DNA of 50,058 nt from Zelonia costaricensis (GCA_030849075.1 JASAOO010003380.1:1-50058), one strand, 5' to 3'; shown: positions 37,324 to 46,680, counted from the first letter of the stretch. Notes: generated by a model from the letters alone, not told the origin. Made by a program: numbers and translations.

Positions 37324-40179
37324 ATGACGTCAACACAGACCGCCAGCTCCATCGAGGTGGCGGTCCGCCTCCGGCCTCTCCGCGGCGACCTGCACGAGTC
37401 GAAGCCGGCCTGGCGCGTCGACGCGACCTCGCTCACGGAGAGCGCGCAGCCCGACAACACGTTCACGTTTGATCGCGTCTACGACACCACCGCCACCACC
37501 GCGGAGGTGTACAAGCGCAACGTGCGCCACAGCATCGTTGCCCGCGTCGCGCAGGGCTACAACGGGACGGTGTTCGCCTACGGCCAGACGGGCAGCGGCA
37601 AGTCGTACACGATGTTCGGTGATGCGGCGGCGCGGTCGCCTGGGCTGGTGCGCCTCGCCGTGCACGACCTCTTCAAGGCCCTCGCTGCCGAGCAGCAGCA
37701 GAAGTCGTACATGCAGACCGAGGTCTTCGTCTCCGTGCTGGAGATTTACAACGAGCAGCTGCGTGACCTGCTGCGCCCCAGCGACGGCGGACGAGATGCA
37801 GGGAGCACTGCCGCCCCTCCACCTCCACCGGCTCGAGGCTCGAGCGGCAGTGCCGCGATGTCCTCGGCCACCGCGACCCCTCCCGCACCATCTGCTCCGG
37901 TCCTCAGCATTCGCGAGAACGAGTACGGCGTGTACGTGCACAACGCGCTGCGCACCCAGGTGGCCACGGAGCAGGCGTGCACGTCCGTCATCTACACACA
38001 CGCCGCCTCGCGCGTGTCGGCTGCGACGGCCATGAATGAGCACTCGAGCCGCTCGCACTGCGTGATACGCATTCTCGTGGAGCGGTCGTACTACCTGGAG
38101 GACGCCGCCCAGGGTGGGGAGGACAACGAAGAAGAGGAGGACGAGGACGAGGAGGAGGGGGATCTGGCGACGCTGGAGGACGACGACGACGGGCGCGCCT
38201 CCTCTGCGCAGGCGAGCAACGGCAAACGACGTGCCGGGGCTGCTGGCGGTGGCATGGCCAGCGGCTCGGCCGCGGCCGCAGCCACGACAGCGTCCGGGAA
38301 AGACGCCGGCAGGGCGAAGAAGGCGGTGAGGCACCGGAAGAAGGTCATTTCAACGTTGAACATGGTCGACCTTGCCGGCTCGGAGCGGGTGGCCAAGACC
38401 GGCGCCACTGGGCTGCGCATGGTGGAGGGTGGACACATCAACAAATCGCTCACGACCCTGACCACCGTCATCAACCGCCTCGCCAGCGAGGCCAGCCACC
38501 CCGCCGGCGGGGGCGCCGCCGCATCGTTCATCCCGTACCGCGACTCACGACTGACGCACTTGCTGAAAACGGCCCTGGGCGGCAACTCCTTCACGGCTGT
38601 CCTGTGCTGCATCACGCCGGCGGTGGAGAGCGCGAATGAGTCGCGCAGCACGCTGCAGTTCGCCTCACGCGCGAAGCGGATCAAGAACAAGGTGCGCGTG
38701 AACGAGGTCGCTGATGCGCAGACGCGACTGCGGGAGCTGGAGGCGGCGCTGCGGCACACGAAGAAGCTACTGGTCGCCCAGACACTGTACCTGTGGAGCA
38801 CGCAGCTGAAGATCCGCAAGTACGAGGCGCAGCTCTCGGACCCGGGGCGAGCCGTCTCACACCATCAAGGCCCCACCCCGACCGCGGCCCCGAACGCGTC
38901 TGGCACCACATCCGCAGCCAAGGCCACAGGAGCAGCCACCACCCCGCCGGGTTACCCGGCGCCGCACATGAACCAGCAGCAGCAGCAGTCGATGATCATT
39001 GCCCAGCTCACCGCTCAGAACGAGGCGCTGCAGGAGAAGGTGCGCACGCTCACGTCGCAGCTGGACAAGGCGCACGAGGCCAAGCGTGGTGGCCGCGGCG
39101 ACGCTGGGCAGGGCTCCACCGCTGCGGGCACGTCCGCATCTGCCGCCGCGGCGGTGGCGGAGGCGGCCGCGCTGCGCGGTACGCTGGAGTCTACGAAGCG
39201 CCTCTTGAAAGAGCGGGAGACGGCGCTGGCGGCGACGCAGGCCTCGCTGGACGAGCTGGACGGCCTCTGCCGCGAGCTCGAGAGCGAGAACAAGTCGCAG
39301 GCGGAGTCGATCAAGACGCTGACGAGCCGCACGCGCGAGGCGGATGAGCTCATGGCCGCCGTCGCGGACGAGCACGCCGCAGGACAGCAGGAGGTGGCCC
39401 TCCTCCGTGCGCAGCTCCAGCAGAGCCAGGCGCGGCTGCTGGAGAAGCACCGCGGTGACGACTACCTGGCGGAACTTACGAAGCTGCACGTGGAGCACCA
39501 GGGCTTGCAGTACTCCTACAGCCAGCTCAAGGAGAAGGCAGACCGCGAGAAGACGGAGTTGGTGCAGCGGCTGAACCGACTGACGGAAGCGAACAACACG
39601 CTGGAGGACGACGTGGACGAGGCCAAGGACCACAGCCACCTCGTCAACTCGTACCTCTGGCGGCTGCTCAGCGCCGCCGCGCAGGTGACGCAGGGGACTC
39701 CGCTGCAGGTGAAGGACCCAAGCACCGCGGTGCGGGACGCGCAGGTGGCCGAGGCGGTGCGGTCGCTCACGAGCTTTGCCGTCATGGCCCACACCAACGG
39801 TCTGAGCGGTGGCAGCGCCGCCGAGGCGCAATGGGACAGTGGTGGTGCCGGTGGGGAGAGCGTGCGGCAGCTGCGCAGTCGCATTCAGGAGCTGGAGGAG
39901 CAGCTGGTGGCCAAGGATGCACAGCGCGACGTGATTATCGACACGAAGCTGAAGCGCATTCAAGGGCTCGTGTTGCGCCTCCACTCCGTCAACGTCGCCC
40001 TCGTGGCGGAGATGCGGCGCTGCTTCCACGACAACGAGCTCCTTTTCGAGATTGTGATGAAGTCCTCAAAGACGCAGAAGAAGGTGGAGAAGGCCGGCTT
40101 GGCGGTGCGGTCCCTCGAGTCCGCGCTGGACCGGGCCCGCTTCACGCAGCCGCCCCACAAGCCGCTCTACCACAACTGA
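37324..40179 (+). CDS. kinesin motor protein, N-terminal motor (possibly kinesin-7/CENP-E-like)
   Basis: A microtubule motor of 951 residues. The motor domain is at the N-terminus (about 8-462): VAVRLRPLR (12-20), P-loop GQTGSGKS (87-94), switch I NEHSSRSH (238-245), switch II DLAGSE (349-354), HINKSL (371-376) and a neck start KNKVRVNEV (454-462). The catalytic motifs look intact. Two inserts interrupt the motor: an Ala/Pro/Ser insert (about 155-190) and a long acidic then basic low-complexity insert (about 262-338) between switch I and switch II. The rest is coiled coil in stretches (about 464-500, 590-620, 650-790, 840-930) with a Gln run near 560. The neck resembles kinesin-7, but trypanosomatids have many divergent kinesins, so the subfamily is uncertain. 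The start at 37324 lies nine residues before the first motor strand. Tandem stops TGA-TAG end the frame. Confidence 0.93.
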   Translation: MTSTQTASSIEVAVRLRPLRGDLHESKPAWRVDATSLTESAQPDNTFTFDRVYDTTATTAEVYKRNVRHSIVARVAQGYNGTVFAYGQTGSGKSYTMFGDAAARSPGLVRLAVHDLFKALAAEQQQKSYMQTEVFVSVLEIYNEQLRDLLRPSDGGRDAGSTAAPPPPPARGSSGSAAMSSATATPPAPSAPVLSIRENEYGVYVHNALRTQVATEQACTSVIYTHAASRVSAATAMNEHSSRSHCVIRILVERSYYLEDAAQGGEDNEEEEDEDEEEGDLATLEDDDDGRASSAQASNGKRRAGAAGGGMASGSAAAAATTASGKDAGRAKKAVRHRKKVISTLNMVDLAGSERVAKTGATGLRMVEGGHINKSLTTLTTVINRLASEASHPAGGGAAASFIPYRDSRLTHLLKTALGGNSFTAVLCCITPAVESANESRSTLQFASRAKRIKNKVRVNEVADAQTRLRELEAALRHTKKLLVAQTLYLWSTQLKIRKYEAQLSDPGRAVSHHQGPTPTAAPNASGTTSAAKATGAATTPPGYPAPHMNQQQQQSMIIAQLTAQNEALQEKVRTLTSQLDKAHEAKRGGRGDAGQGSTAAGTSASAAAAVAEAAALRGTLESTKRLLKERETALAATQASLDELDGLCRELESENKSQAESIKTLTSRTREADELMAAVADEHAAGQQEVALLRAQLQQSQARLLEKHRGDDYLAELTKLHVEHQGLQYSYSQLKEKADREKTELVQRLNRLTEANNTLEDDVDEAKDHSHLVNSYLWRLLSAAAQVTQGTPLQVKDPSTAVRDAQVAEAVRSLTSFAVMAHTNGLSGGSAAEAQWDSGGAGGESVRQLRSRIQELEEQLVAKDAQRDVIIDTKLKRIQGLVLRLHSVNVALVAEMRRCFHDNELLFEIVMKSSKTQKKVEKAGLAVRSLESALDRARFTQPPHKPLYHN

Positions 40180-40288
40180 TAGAAGAATACAAGCGGAACT
40201 GTGTCTTGCTGGAAGGGCAACGCGTGTGTGTGAGTGTGTGTGTGGGCGAATCCTCCTTCCGTGGGCCAGGCGCGCTTTCGCTCTCCGT

Positions 40289-40291
<3 letters not shown>

Positions 40292-40321
<30 letters not shown>
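40292..40321 (+). repeat. (TG)15 microsatellite
   Basis: A TG run of 30 bases about 110 bases after the kinesin stop. Confidence 0.9.
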
Positions 40322-40322
<1 letters not shown>

Positions 40323-40921
40323 ACGTTCTGCCGCTCGATGACCCTTCGCCGGCCTCCGCGCCTCGCCTGTGCGGCTTCCCTTTCTCTCTGGCCTCTTCCC
40401 GCGATCGGCCGCGTTTCGCTTCTGCAGACACGCCACCTCGCGGAGTGTGCAGCTCACTCTCCTGAAAAAGGGGAGAAACAAAAAAAGGAGCTTGTAATGC
40501 ACTGCGCACCCGCCTCCACGTTTGCTGCGCCAATGTGCATGACCCTGTCCACAGGTTTCTTCTCGAGGTCAACATCATTGCCGATAAGGACGAGAAGCAT
40601 GGATTCCCACGGCAGAACAGCACCCGAAACGGTTGAGGCTCAGCCACACCGACGCTGAACCTCCCCGTACCTCAGGCCGCCTGCGGCAGCAGCCTCTTTC
40701 AGCTTTGTGTCTGACTCGTCTGCTCCCTCTTTCACGCGCCCCTCCTCCTCACCGCATCGCCACGTGATCTACGCATGCACTGCATCTCGCAAGCCGTCGG
40801 CTTTTTTGTGTGGTGTGCGGAGTCTGCACCCACGTTTCCCTCAGCCCCCTCACCCCGCACACGTCCGGTGGGAGCCCCACACGCTGAACACCGCCACGTG
40901 AAGCTCACTTCACGCCGCTCC

Positions 40922-40950
40922 CGTGTCCCTTCTTTTTCTTTCTTCCAAGA
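40922..40950 (+). promoter_or_regulatory. predicted spliced-leader acceptor of the PPR-like gene
   Basis: CCCTTCTTTTTCTTTCTTCCAAG ends at an AG (40949-40950), giving a 23-nt 5' UTR before the ATG at 40974. It is one of the cleanest acceptor patterns in the window, and it shows that the open frame further upstream is not translated. Confidence 0.6.
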
Positions 40951-40973
40951 GATTTCGAGCAGCTCTGCCGACA

Positions 40974-43586
40974 ATGCCAGCGATTGAGGTGGCGGGCCGT
41001 CACGGCTCCTATGCGACGCAGTTCTGGCGCACGTCGCCGGCCTGGACGGCCGCCAGCGCCGCTTTCCGCAGCCGAGCCGACATGCGCGCCGCGTACAGCC
41101 GCAAAGCACTCGACCGCCGGCTCGTCCTGCCGCTCGACACGCACAACTGGGTGCGCGCGCTGGAGGTGCTCAACGCTGGCTACGCGCGGCTCGGACGCAC
41201 ACCGGAGCACTTCCAAGCGGTGCTGCGGGACATGGTGCGGCACCACGGACCGTACGCGGACCGCGCCGCGGATGCCGTCGCCACAGCAAAGAGCACGACC
41301 TCAGCGAGCGCGTTGGCCGCGGCCGCAACCGGTGCGGCGGAGATTCTGCCTGCCGTGGACGGGCTGCGGGACCGCGCCTACGCCGGGGACATCCCAGCGA
41401 ACCGCTCGCTCTGGGTGACGCTCGTGTGGGCCTACTGCGCGTTGGATGCACCGCGAAGCGCGCTGGACGCGATGCACCTCGCCACCCGACGCTTTCGCTT
41501 TTCCACGCCGACGATGCAGCACCTGGCGACGCTGCTGGTGCCGGTGCTCTGCCGCCACGCCTACCTCGACGAGGCAGTGCGGCTGTACGAGGCGTACCTC
41601 AGGGCAGACGGCAGCAGCGCCGCCGCCGGAAGCGGAGGAGTGCAAAAGTCCGCGCAGGCGGTGGTGCCCCGCAGTCGCACCGACGATGCGGAGGCGCGGC
41701 GGTGGCTTGCGGAGGCGGCCGCGCGCTGTGGCGATGTGAAGCGCGCGCAGCTCTACGCGAGCCCGGCGGCAGCGGACATGCAGGGCGAGGGAAGCGTTGA
41801 TGATGATCGCGCGTGTAGCGGCGGTGCAGCGGCCCGCCACACGATCCACTCGCTCTTCCACGAGGCCGACACCGCGCCGGTGCCGCAGACCACGACGCCA
41901 GCAGGCAACGCGTGTAACAGATGGAGCGTGCAGACGGCGAGAACAGCCGCGAACACCGCGCATGCCAATCCAGCGGGGACGGCGTCTGAAGCGGCTTCGA
42001 CGACACTGCCGGCGGCTGCAAGCTCTCTGCCCCCACTGCACACCCTCAGCGCAGCGGCGGTGCGGCAGCTCCTCCGGTCCATCTGCCGCGACACCGCGTT
42101 GTGCAGTTCATCGTCGCGCGTGCCTGATGCACTGCTTTGCTGGGCGCACCTCTACGGACCGGTCCCAGGACTTGGCATGCACGGAGCGGAGAGCCCCGGT
42201 GCCGGTGCTCGGTCCAGTGCCGTGTCGCCCCCGACGGCGGATGTGCAGGAGCTGCTGAACCTCCTCGCCTCGCGCGGTCGCTGGCAGGACGTCCTCGGCG
42301 TCTTCTGCGGCCTCTTTCTGCCTCACCCCGCGGCGGCGTACCGCAACGCCACACCAGCCGACCTCCAGCCGGCCGGGGGTGCATCGCATGGCGAGGGACC
42401 CGCAGCGCTACCCACCTCCATGACACCAGCACTCGCCCTCGACGCGGTTTCGCTGAACTTGGTGTTTGCTGCACTGCCTGTTGCGGCCACACCGCTTCTC
42501 GTGCGCATCACCCACAGCGACGCACGAGTATCACCCACGACTCAGGGAGCCCGCGGTGCAGGGGAGGCGACACATGCCTTGCAGCTCGCGGCGTCCGCTG
42601 TGCCCGTCACGGTGGTCCGCGTCCTCGACGACCTGCTGCTGCTCCGCGACGACATGGTGCTAACAGACGTTGTTATGGCCGCGGTGGGGCCAGCGCTACT
42701 GCAGGTGGGGCAGTGCGACCGCGCCTTCGAGCTGCTCGCACGAGCTCCGCTGATGCTGGCGGCCGCACAGCACAAGGCGCCAGCGTACGAGTCGAGCGCG
42801 CAGCACGCGCTCAAGACGCAGCTTGTGTCGCTGGGCTACGCGGCCTTTGCGCTGTGCACGTCACCGACGCGGCGACACGCCATGGTTCGTCAGCTGCCTC
42901 ACCTTTTCCCGCCTGAGGTGGTGCGCCGGTTTGCTCTGCGCGGCACCGGCGTGGAGGGGGCAGAGATGCCGTGTGCCACCTTGGACGGCCCCGTCGTTGC
43001 TGCGTTGAGCTCCGCTTCGTTCGCTGAGAGGCACTCCACACACAACGCACCGCACGCACGGGAGGCGACCCAAGCCTCAGACGCAACGCAGTCCAAGAGC
43101 TCGGCGGCGGTGCCGTCGTTGCTGGACCTCCGCTGGCGCGCCGTAGATCCATCGTCACGCACGGCAGCATCTCCATCGCCGCCGCGCCGCGCCGGCCGCC
43201 AGGAGTCGAAGCGCCACCCCGCCGCGAGCACCGACGGCACCGGAGCGGCCATCCTCACGGCCCGCGCAGACGACGCAATGCGGCGCGACTTCGTGCGCCT
43301 GCACGAGCGTCGCCTCGACGCCTTCACCGGCACCCACGAGGACGCGGAGCGCGACCCACGACCGATTCCCAAGGGTCTGCACGACCACGCGAGCGGCTGG
43401 GACTTCTTCGGGCGTGGTGGCGAGATGGCGTTTGCGAATCACCGCCGCACGCCGCACCCGTTCACGATGCAGCCCAAGGTGATGCGCAGCCTGCGCAACC
43501 CGTACCGCGGCTGGAACCCACGCCAAAACAGCTCCCTGGCCCACAAGGAGAACGTCATCAAGTGGAACGGCAAGAGCAGCGTTTGA
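40974..43586 (+). CDS. PPR/TPR-like helical-repeat protein, probably mitochondrial
   Basis: I do not recognise the exact protein (870 residues). Helical-pair segments of PPR/TPR type are visible, for example at 143-211 (SLWVTLVWAYCALDAPRSAL, then TMQHLATLLVPVLC, then YLDEAVRLYEAYL), about 420-445 and about 557-600. They are separated by Ala/Ser/Thr-rich inserts. The first 60 residues are rich in Arg, Ala, Ser and aromatics with few acidic residues, compatible with mitochondrial import. The last 75 residues (about 795-870) have little low complexity and many aromatic and basic residues (RNPYRGWNPRQNSSLAHKE), suggesting a conserved RNA- or ribosome-binding tail. Kinetoplastids have many such PPR proteins in mitochondrial RNA processing and the mitoribosome, so a role there is likely but inferred. 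The ATG lies 23 nt after a clean acceptor. Confidence 0.75.
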   Translation: MPAIEVAGRHGSYATQFWRTSPAWTAASAAFRSRADMRAAYSRKALDRRLVLPLDTHNWVRALEVLNAGYARLGRTPEHFQAVLRDMVRHHGPYADRAADAVATAKSTTSASALAAAATGAAEILPAVDGLRDRAYAGDIPANRSLWVTLVWAYCALDAPRSALDAMHLATRRFRFSTPTMQHLATLLVPVLCRHAYLDEAVRLYEAYLRADGSSAAAGSGGVQKSAQAVVPRSRTDDAEARRWLAEAAARCGDVKRAQLYASPAAADMQGEGSVDDDRACSGGAAARHTIHSLFHEADTAPVPQTTTPAGNACNRWSVQTARTAANTAHANPAGTASEAASTTLPAAASSLPPLHTLSAAAVRQLLRSICRDTALCSSSSRVPDALLCWAHLYGPVPGLGMHGAESPGAGARSSAVSPPTADVQELLNLLASRGRWQDVLGVFCGLFLPHPAAAYRNATPADLQPAGGASHGEGPAALPTSMTPALALDAVSLNLVFAALPVAATPLLVRITHSDARVSPTTQGARGAGEATHALQLAASAVPVTVVRVLDDLLLLRDDMVLTDVVMAAVGPALLQVGQCDRAFELLARAPLMLAAAQHKAPAYESSAQHALKTQLVSLGYAAFALCTSPTRRHAMVRQLPHLFPPEVVRRFALRGTGVEGAEMPCATLDGPVVAALSSASFAERHSTHNAPHAREATQASDATQSKSSAAVPSLLDLRWRAVDPSSRTAASPSPPRRAGRQESKRHPAASTDGTGAAILTARADDAMRRDFVRLHERRLDAFTGTHEDAERDPRPIPKGLHDHASGWDFFGRGGEMAFANHRRTPHPFTMQPKVMRSLRNPYRGWNPRQNSSLAHKENVIKWNGKSSV

Positions 43587-43939
43587 CCCCGCGGAGACGG
43601 ACTCTTCTTTTTTTTTTTTTCGGTGGGCCTCGTGTGCGCGTGTGTTTCGTCACTGTGTGCGTGTGTGCGTGTGTGTATGTGTGTGCCGCGCGCGCGCGCC
43701 TCACCTGCGCTGCGTCCACGTTGGCCGACACCGATACACGCGCTAGCACTCGACACAGCTTCGAGGTCGTTTTCCTCTTTACAGGATATTGTCACCAGAG
43801 GTAATTCTCGCATCTACACAGTTTAGACAAGGTCACCGCCCCGAGGCAACTCTCAACAGCGCTCACCGTAGAAACGGGTAGACTGTAGACGTGCATGGCA
43901 TTGCCTCCCACTTGATGACCTACACCGCTCGGTTACTAG

Positions 43940-43993
43940 GGCCCCCCTTTGCTCTTCTCTTTCCTCCTCGAAACTCGTCCTGGCGCGCTTTGG

Positions 43994-44044
<51 letters not shown>

Positions 44045-44054
44045 ATGCATGCAG
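43940..44054 (+). promoter_or_regulatory. predicted spliced-leader acceptor of FHA-parvulin, interrupted by CA repeat
   Basis: The pyrimidine tract CCCCCCTTTGCTCTTCTCTT (about 43940-43969) has no AG after it until 44053-44054. The (AC)24 repeat fills most of the gap. The AG leaves a 31-nt 5' UTR before the ATG at 44086 and places the two ATGs at 44045 and 44049 upstream of the splice site. Confidence 0.5.
43995..44042 (+). repeat. (AC)24 microsatellite
   Basis: The longest perfect dinucleotide repeat in the window, 48 bases, located between the pyrimidine tract and the acceptor AG of the FHA-parvulin gene. Confidence 0.95.
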
Positions 44055-44085
44055 ATTGACCTGTGGCCTGCCTCGCTCTGCGCCG

Positions 44086-45306
44086 ATGAACAGCGGCAGC
44101 GGCAGCAGCAGCAGCTTTCGCGATCACGTGGCGAGGCTGGCGCGGGCGGCGGAGACGGTGACTGCTGAGACGGCCAGTGCCCCGCAGACCATCGCCGTCC
44201 AGCTCAACGAGGCCGCTGCCTCCCTGCCGCCGCACATCATCGCCGCGACGGACCCGGTGAAGCTGAACAAGCAGGCCCCGATCTTCCGCTGCCCGGTGTG
44301 GGCTGGTCTGCCCTCCCGCCCCTTTCACCTCCACTGCACGCGTGACCAGGTGCCGTTCCCCGCGCTTGGCCTAGAGCGCTTTCCGTACTACCTGTTTGGC
44401 AAGAACCCGGTGTGCGACTACGTGCTGGAACACCCCTCCGTCAGCTCCGTGCACGCCGCGCTGATCTTCAACAAGGAGCACGCGTGCTTTGTGCTGCTTG
44501 ACCTTGGCTCCACCAACGGGGTCCGGCTGCACGGGGCGCGCGTGGAGCCGCGCAAGCCAATCCCCATCGCCGTCGGTGCCGTCATGCAGTTTGGCTACAG
44601 CACCCGGACGTACGAGCTGCGCGCCGGTGCAGCACCGTCGCTCAAGCGCGCCCGCGAGGATGACGGAGGTGCCCTGCCTGCAAAGGCGTCGTCGTCCTCG
44701 ACGACCGCAGCGGGGCCGGATCCGTCGCCTGCTGACGCGGCTCCTGCAGCCGCCCTTGTCCCAGCGGCGACTGCGCCTTCGCCGTCACACCCCGCACAGG
44801 CAACGGCTCCTTCTCCAGGCCCCTCCACGAGCGGCACCGCTGCGGAAGCGGTGGCGGCAGACACACAGGCAGCCCCGCCCGCAGCGACACCCGCTCCCGC
44901 CGCGGCCGTCGCGGCGCCACTTGCACCGATCCACCTCTTCCAGCTCGTGGTCAAGCACAAGGACGTCGACAACCCGGTCTCGCGCGGGCACAACAAGGGC
45001 GAGGTCATCACGCGCTCCCGCGCCGACGCGATGGACGTAGTGCGCTACGTCGTCGAAGACCATCAGCGCCGCGTGCCGGTCGATGCGGCGCTGGGCTTCT
45101 CGCCGTGGACGGTGGAGGAATTCGTCGCCGCGGTCGGGGAGTACTGCGAGGTGTCGACCAAGAAGAAGCGCGGTGATCTCGGCATGGTGGAGAAGGGCAC
45201 CTTTGCGGACGAGATCGACGAGGCCGCCTTCCGACTGCGGCGCGGTGAGGTGAGTGCGCCGGTGGAGACCCAGCTCGGCGTGCACATCCTGTTCCGCTGC
45301 GACTAA
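44086..45306 (+). CDS. PAR42: FHA domain-parvulin peptidyl-prolyl isomerase (Par42 type)
   Basis: A 406-residue two-domain protein. An FHA phosphothreonine-binding domain (about 76-180) has the core YYLFGKNP (101-108), SSVHAAL (120-126) and DLGSTNG (139-145). Its sequence is closest in my memory to the FHA domain of the nuclear PP1 regulator NIPP1 (LFGKNP, VHAAL, RVEPRKP, FGYSTRTYELR). An Ala/Pro/Ser linker (about 185-280) follows, then a parvulin domain (about 284-406): FQLVVKHKDV (285-294), RGDLGMVEKG (362-371), EIDEAAFRLRRGEVSAPV (376-393) and GVHILFR (398-404). An FHA-parvulin of about 42 kDa, TbPar42, is known from Trypanosoma brucei. Conserved parvulin histidines (His291, His400) are present. 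The position of Pin1 Cys113 appears to be Val356, with Glu355 and Cys354 beside it, so catalysis may be weak. The likely location is the nucleus (inference). Confidence 0.92.
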   Translation: MNSGSGSSSSFRDHVARLARAAETVTAETASAPQTIAVQLNEAAASLPPHIIAATDPVKLNKQAPIFRCPVWAGLPSRPFHLHCTRDQVPFPALGLERFPYYLFGKNPVCDYVLEHPSVSSVHAALIFNKEHACFVLLDLGSTNGVRLHGARVEPRKPIPIAVGAVMQFGYSTRTYELRAGAAPSLKRAREDDGGALPAKASSSSTTAAGPDPSPADAAPAAALVPAATAPSPSHPAQATAPSPGPSTSGTAAEAVAADTQAAPPAATPAPAAAVAAPLAPIHLFQLVVKHKDVDNPVSRGHNKGEVITRSRADAMDVVRYVVEDHQRRVPVDAALGFSPWTVEEFVAAVGEYCEVSTKKKRGDLGMVEKGTFADEIDEAAFRLRRGEVSAPVETQLGVHILFRCD

Positions 45307-46680
45307 CCTCATGTGTGCGTGCGGGTCGCTGTGTATGGCGCGTCCGTGGTGCGCGGCACGCCGCTGTGTGGGCCACGTTAAGCGGCCCGGCCCTTCCTGT
45401 TTAAGCGCAGCTGGGCAGAGGAACACCGAAAAAAAAAAAAAAAACCGTTCCGACAGAAACAACACCGCAAGAGCACAAGCCTGCGCAGGGTGGCATCGCT
45501 GCTGTCAACGGTGGGTGCTCCCCTACACAGCCGTATCGCCACTAGAGCGTCATCGCATCCGGTCTTGCAAACGTTGAGCAGGAGCAGGACGGGTACGAGT
45601 GCTGCTGCTTCGCCGCATGCCGGCGTGCCATCCCCCGCGCCCCCCCTCTTCGGGTGGTGGTGTCGCATTGGTGTTGTGGTGCGTCGTCTTCTCCGTCCAT
45701 CGCCTCAGCTCCGCTCTTGTGCTTCCCATCGTCGCTGCCCCACTCCAACACATCTTCGCTACACCGATGCCCACAGCGTGCCATCTGTTTTCCCACCCCA
45801 CTCCTCTTTCGAGGCTCCACAGCGGAGCTTGTACACGGGTGGACACTCGGTCAGCAGTACCTACTGCAAACAGGTACCCTCTCGCGTCACAGCATCACGC
45901 CCACCGTGAGAGAGAGTGAGACGGAGGCGGCCGAAGACTGCAGAGGAAGCAGGTCCCGTTGGCCGAATGCGCACAGAGGCGGTCCCACCCATACGTTGAA
46001 CAGATCCTCCTCTTCCCCCACCCCCTTGCTCACGACGCAGGGTAACAAGAGAGCAGCAGAAACGAGTCAAACGCGGTACCCCGGCCTGCGAGTGCGAGTG
46101 CGCGCCTTTGTACAGTGCACGGTGGGGAAGTTTTTTTGCGCCTCATCGCTGACCTTTCAGCCCGCACGTGCGCACCGGCGCCACCACGAAAGAGGCCCAC
46201 ATACACCCCCCTCTCCATCCCTTGCCTTTTTTTCTTTTCTCTTCCCTCGTCCACCTTGCCATCTCGCTACCCCGACGCTCTCCGTCCTCTGCGCGTGCGC
46301 GTACCCGCTCGGCAGACCCGGCCTCGCCGGCTGTCCCTCGCCCTTGCCTCTTCGTGTGTGTTTCTCCGTGTGCGTCTCTCCCCCCACCCTTTCCCTCTCT
46401 CGTTGTTGGTGTTTTGCGCTGTGCCGTCTGCGCGACCCTGCCAGGTCGTGTTCGACCTCGGTTCTCTCCGTGTATCGATCCCTTTCTGCGGCCCCCCCCC
46501 CATCCCCTCCCCCCGGGTGTGTTTTGTTGTCCGCACACCCGCCTCTCGCACACCGCTCGTGTGAGCGACGTCTGCATCCGGCGCAACCCGAGTCATTCTC
46601 ATTTTTTTTTTCCCGCGAGCTCGGACGCGTGTCTGCTACTCAACCGAGTCCATTCCAAAGCTTAACGGCGCGGCCGAAAC
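45307..46680 (+). other. 1.4 kb spacer between the FHA-parvulin and TBC genes
   Basis: An A-run (45428-45444) lies near the start, followed by mixed sequence and then a long C/T-rich block (46190-46550). A T-run with AG at 46618-46619 precedes the TBC gene. No credible open frame was seen. Confidence 0.75.
46600..46619 (+). promoter_or_regulatory. predicted spliced-leader acceptor of the TBC gene
   Basis: A T-run followed by CCCGCGAG gives an AG at 46618-46619 and a 61-nt 5' UTR before the ATG at 46681. Confidence 0.5.

Larger units (their letters stand above)
40180..40973 (+). other. spacer between the kinesin gene and the PPR-like gene
   Basis: A 0.8 kb stretch with TG repeats (40225-40245 and 40292-40321), an A-run (40481-40489) and a strong T/C tract with AG at 40949-40950 just before the next ATG. 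No gene is visible. Confidence 0.75.
43587..44085 (+). other. spacer between the PPR-like and FHA-parvulin genes
   Basis: A 499-base spacer: T-run (43608-43620), TG-rich tract (43636-43685), C/T tract (43940-43969), (AC)24 repeat (43995-44042) and acceptor AG (44053-44054). The next gene's frame is open through the repeat, reading His-Thr units, but this is untranslated sequence by the acceptor position. Confidence 0.75.

Noticed and set aside
43891..44085. N-terminal extension of FHA-parvulin with a His-Thr repeat
   Set aside because: It is the (AC)24 microsatellite read in frame; the predicted acceptor AG at 44053-44054 removes it from the mRNA.
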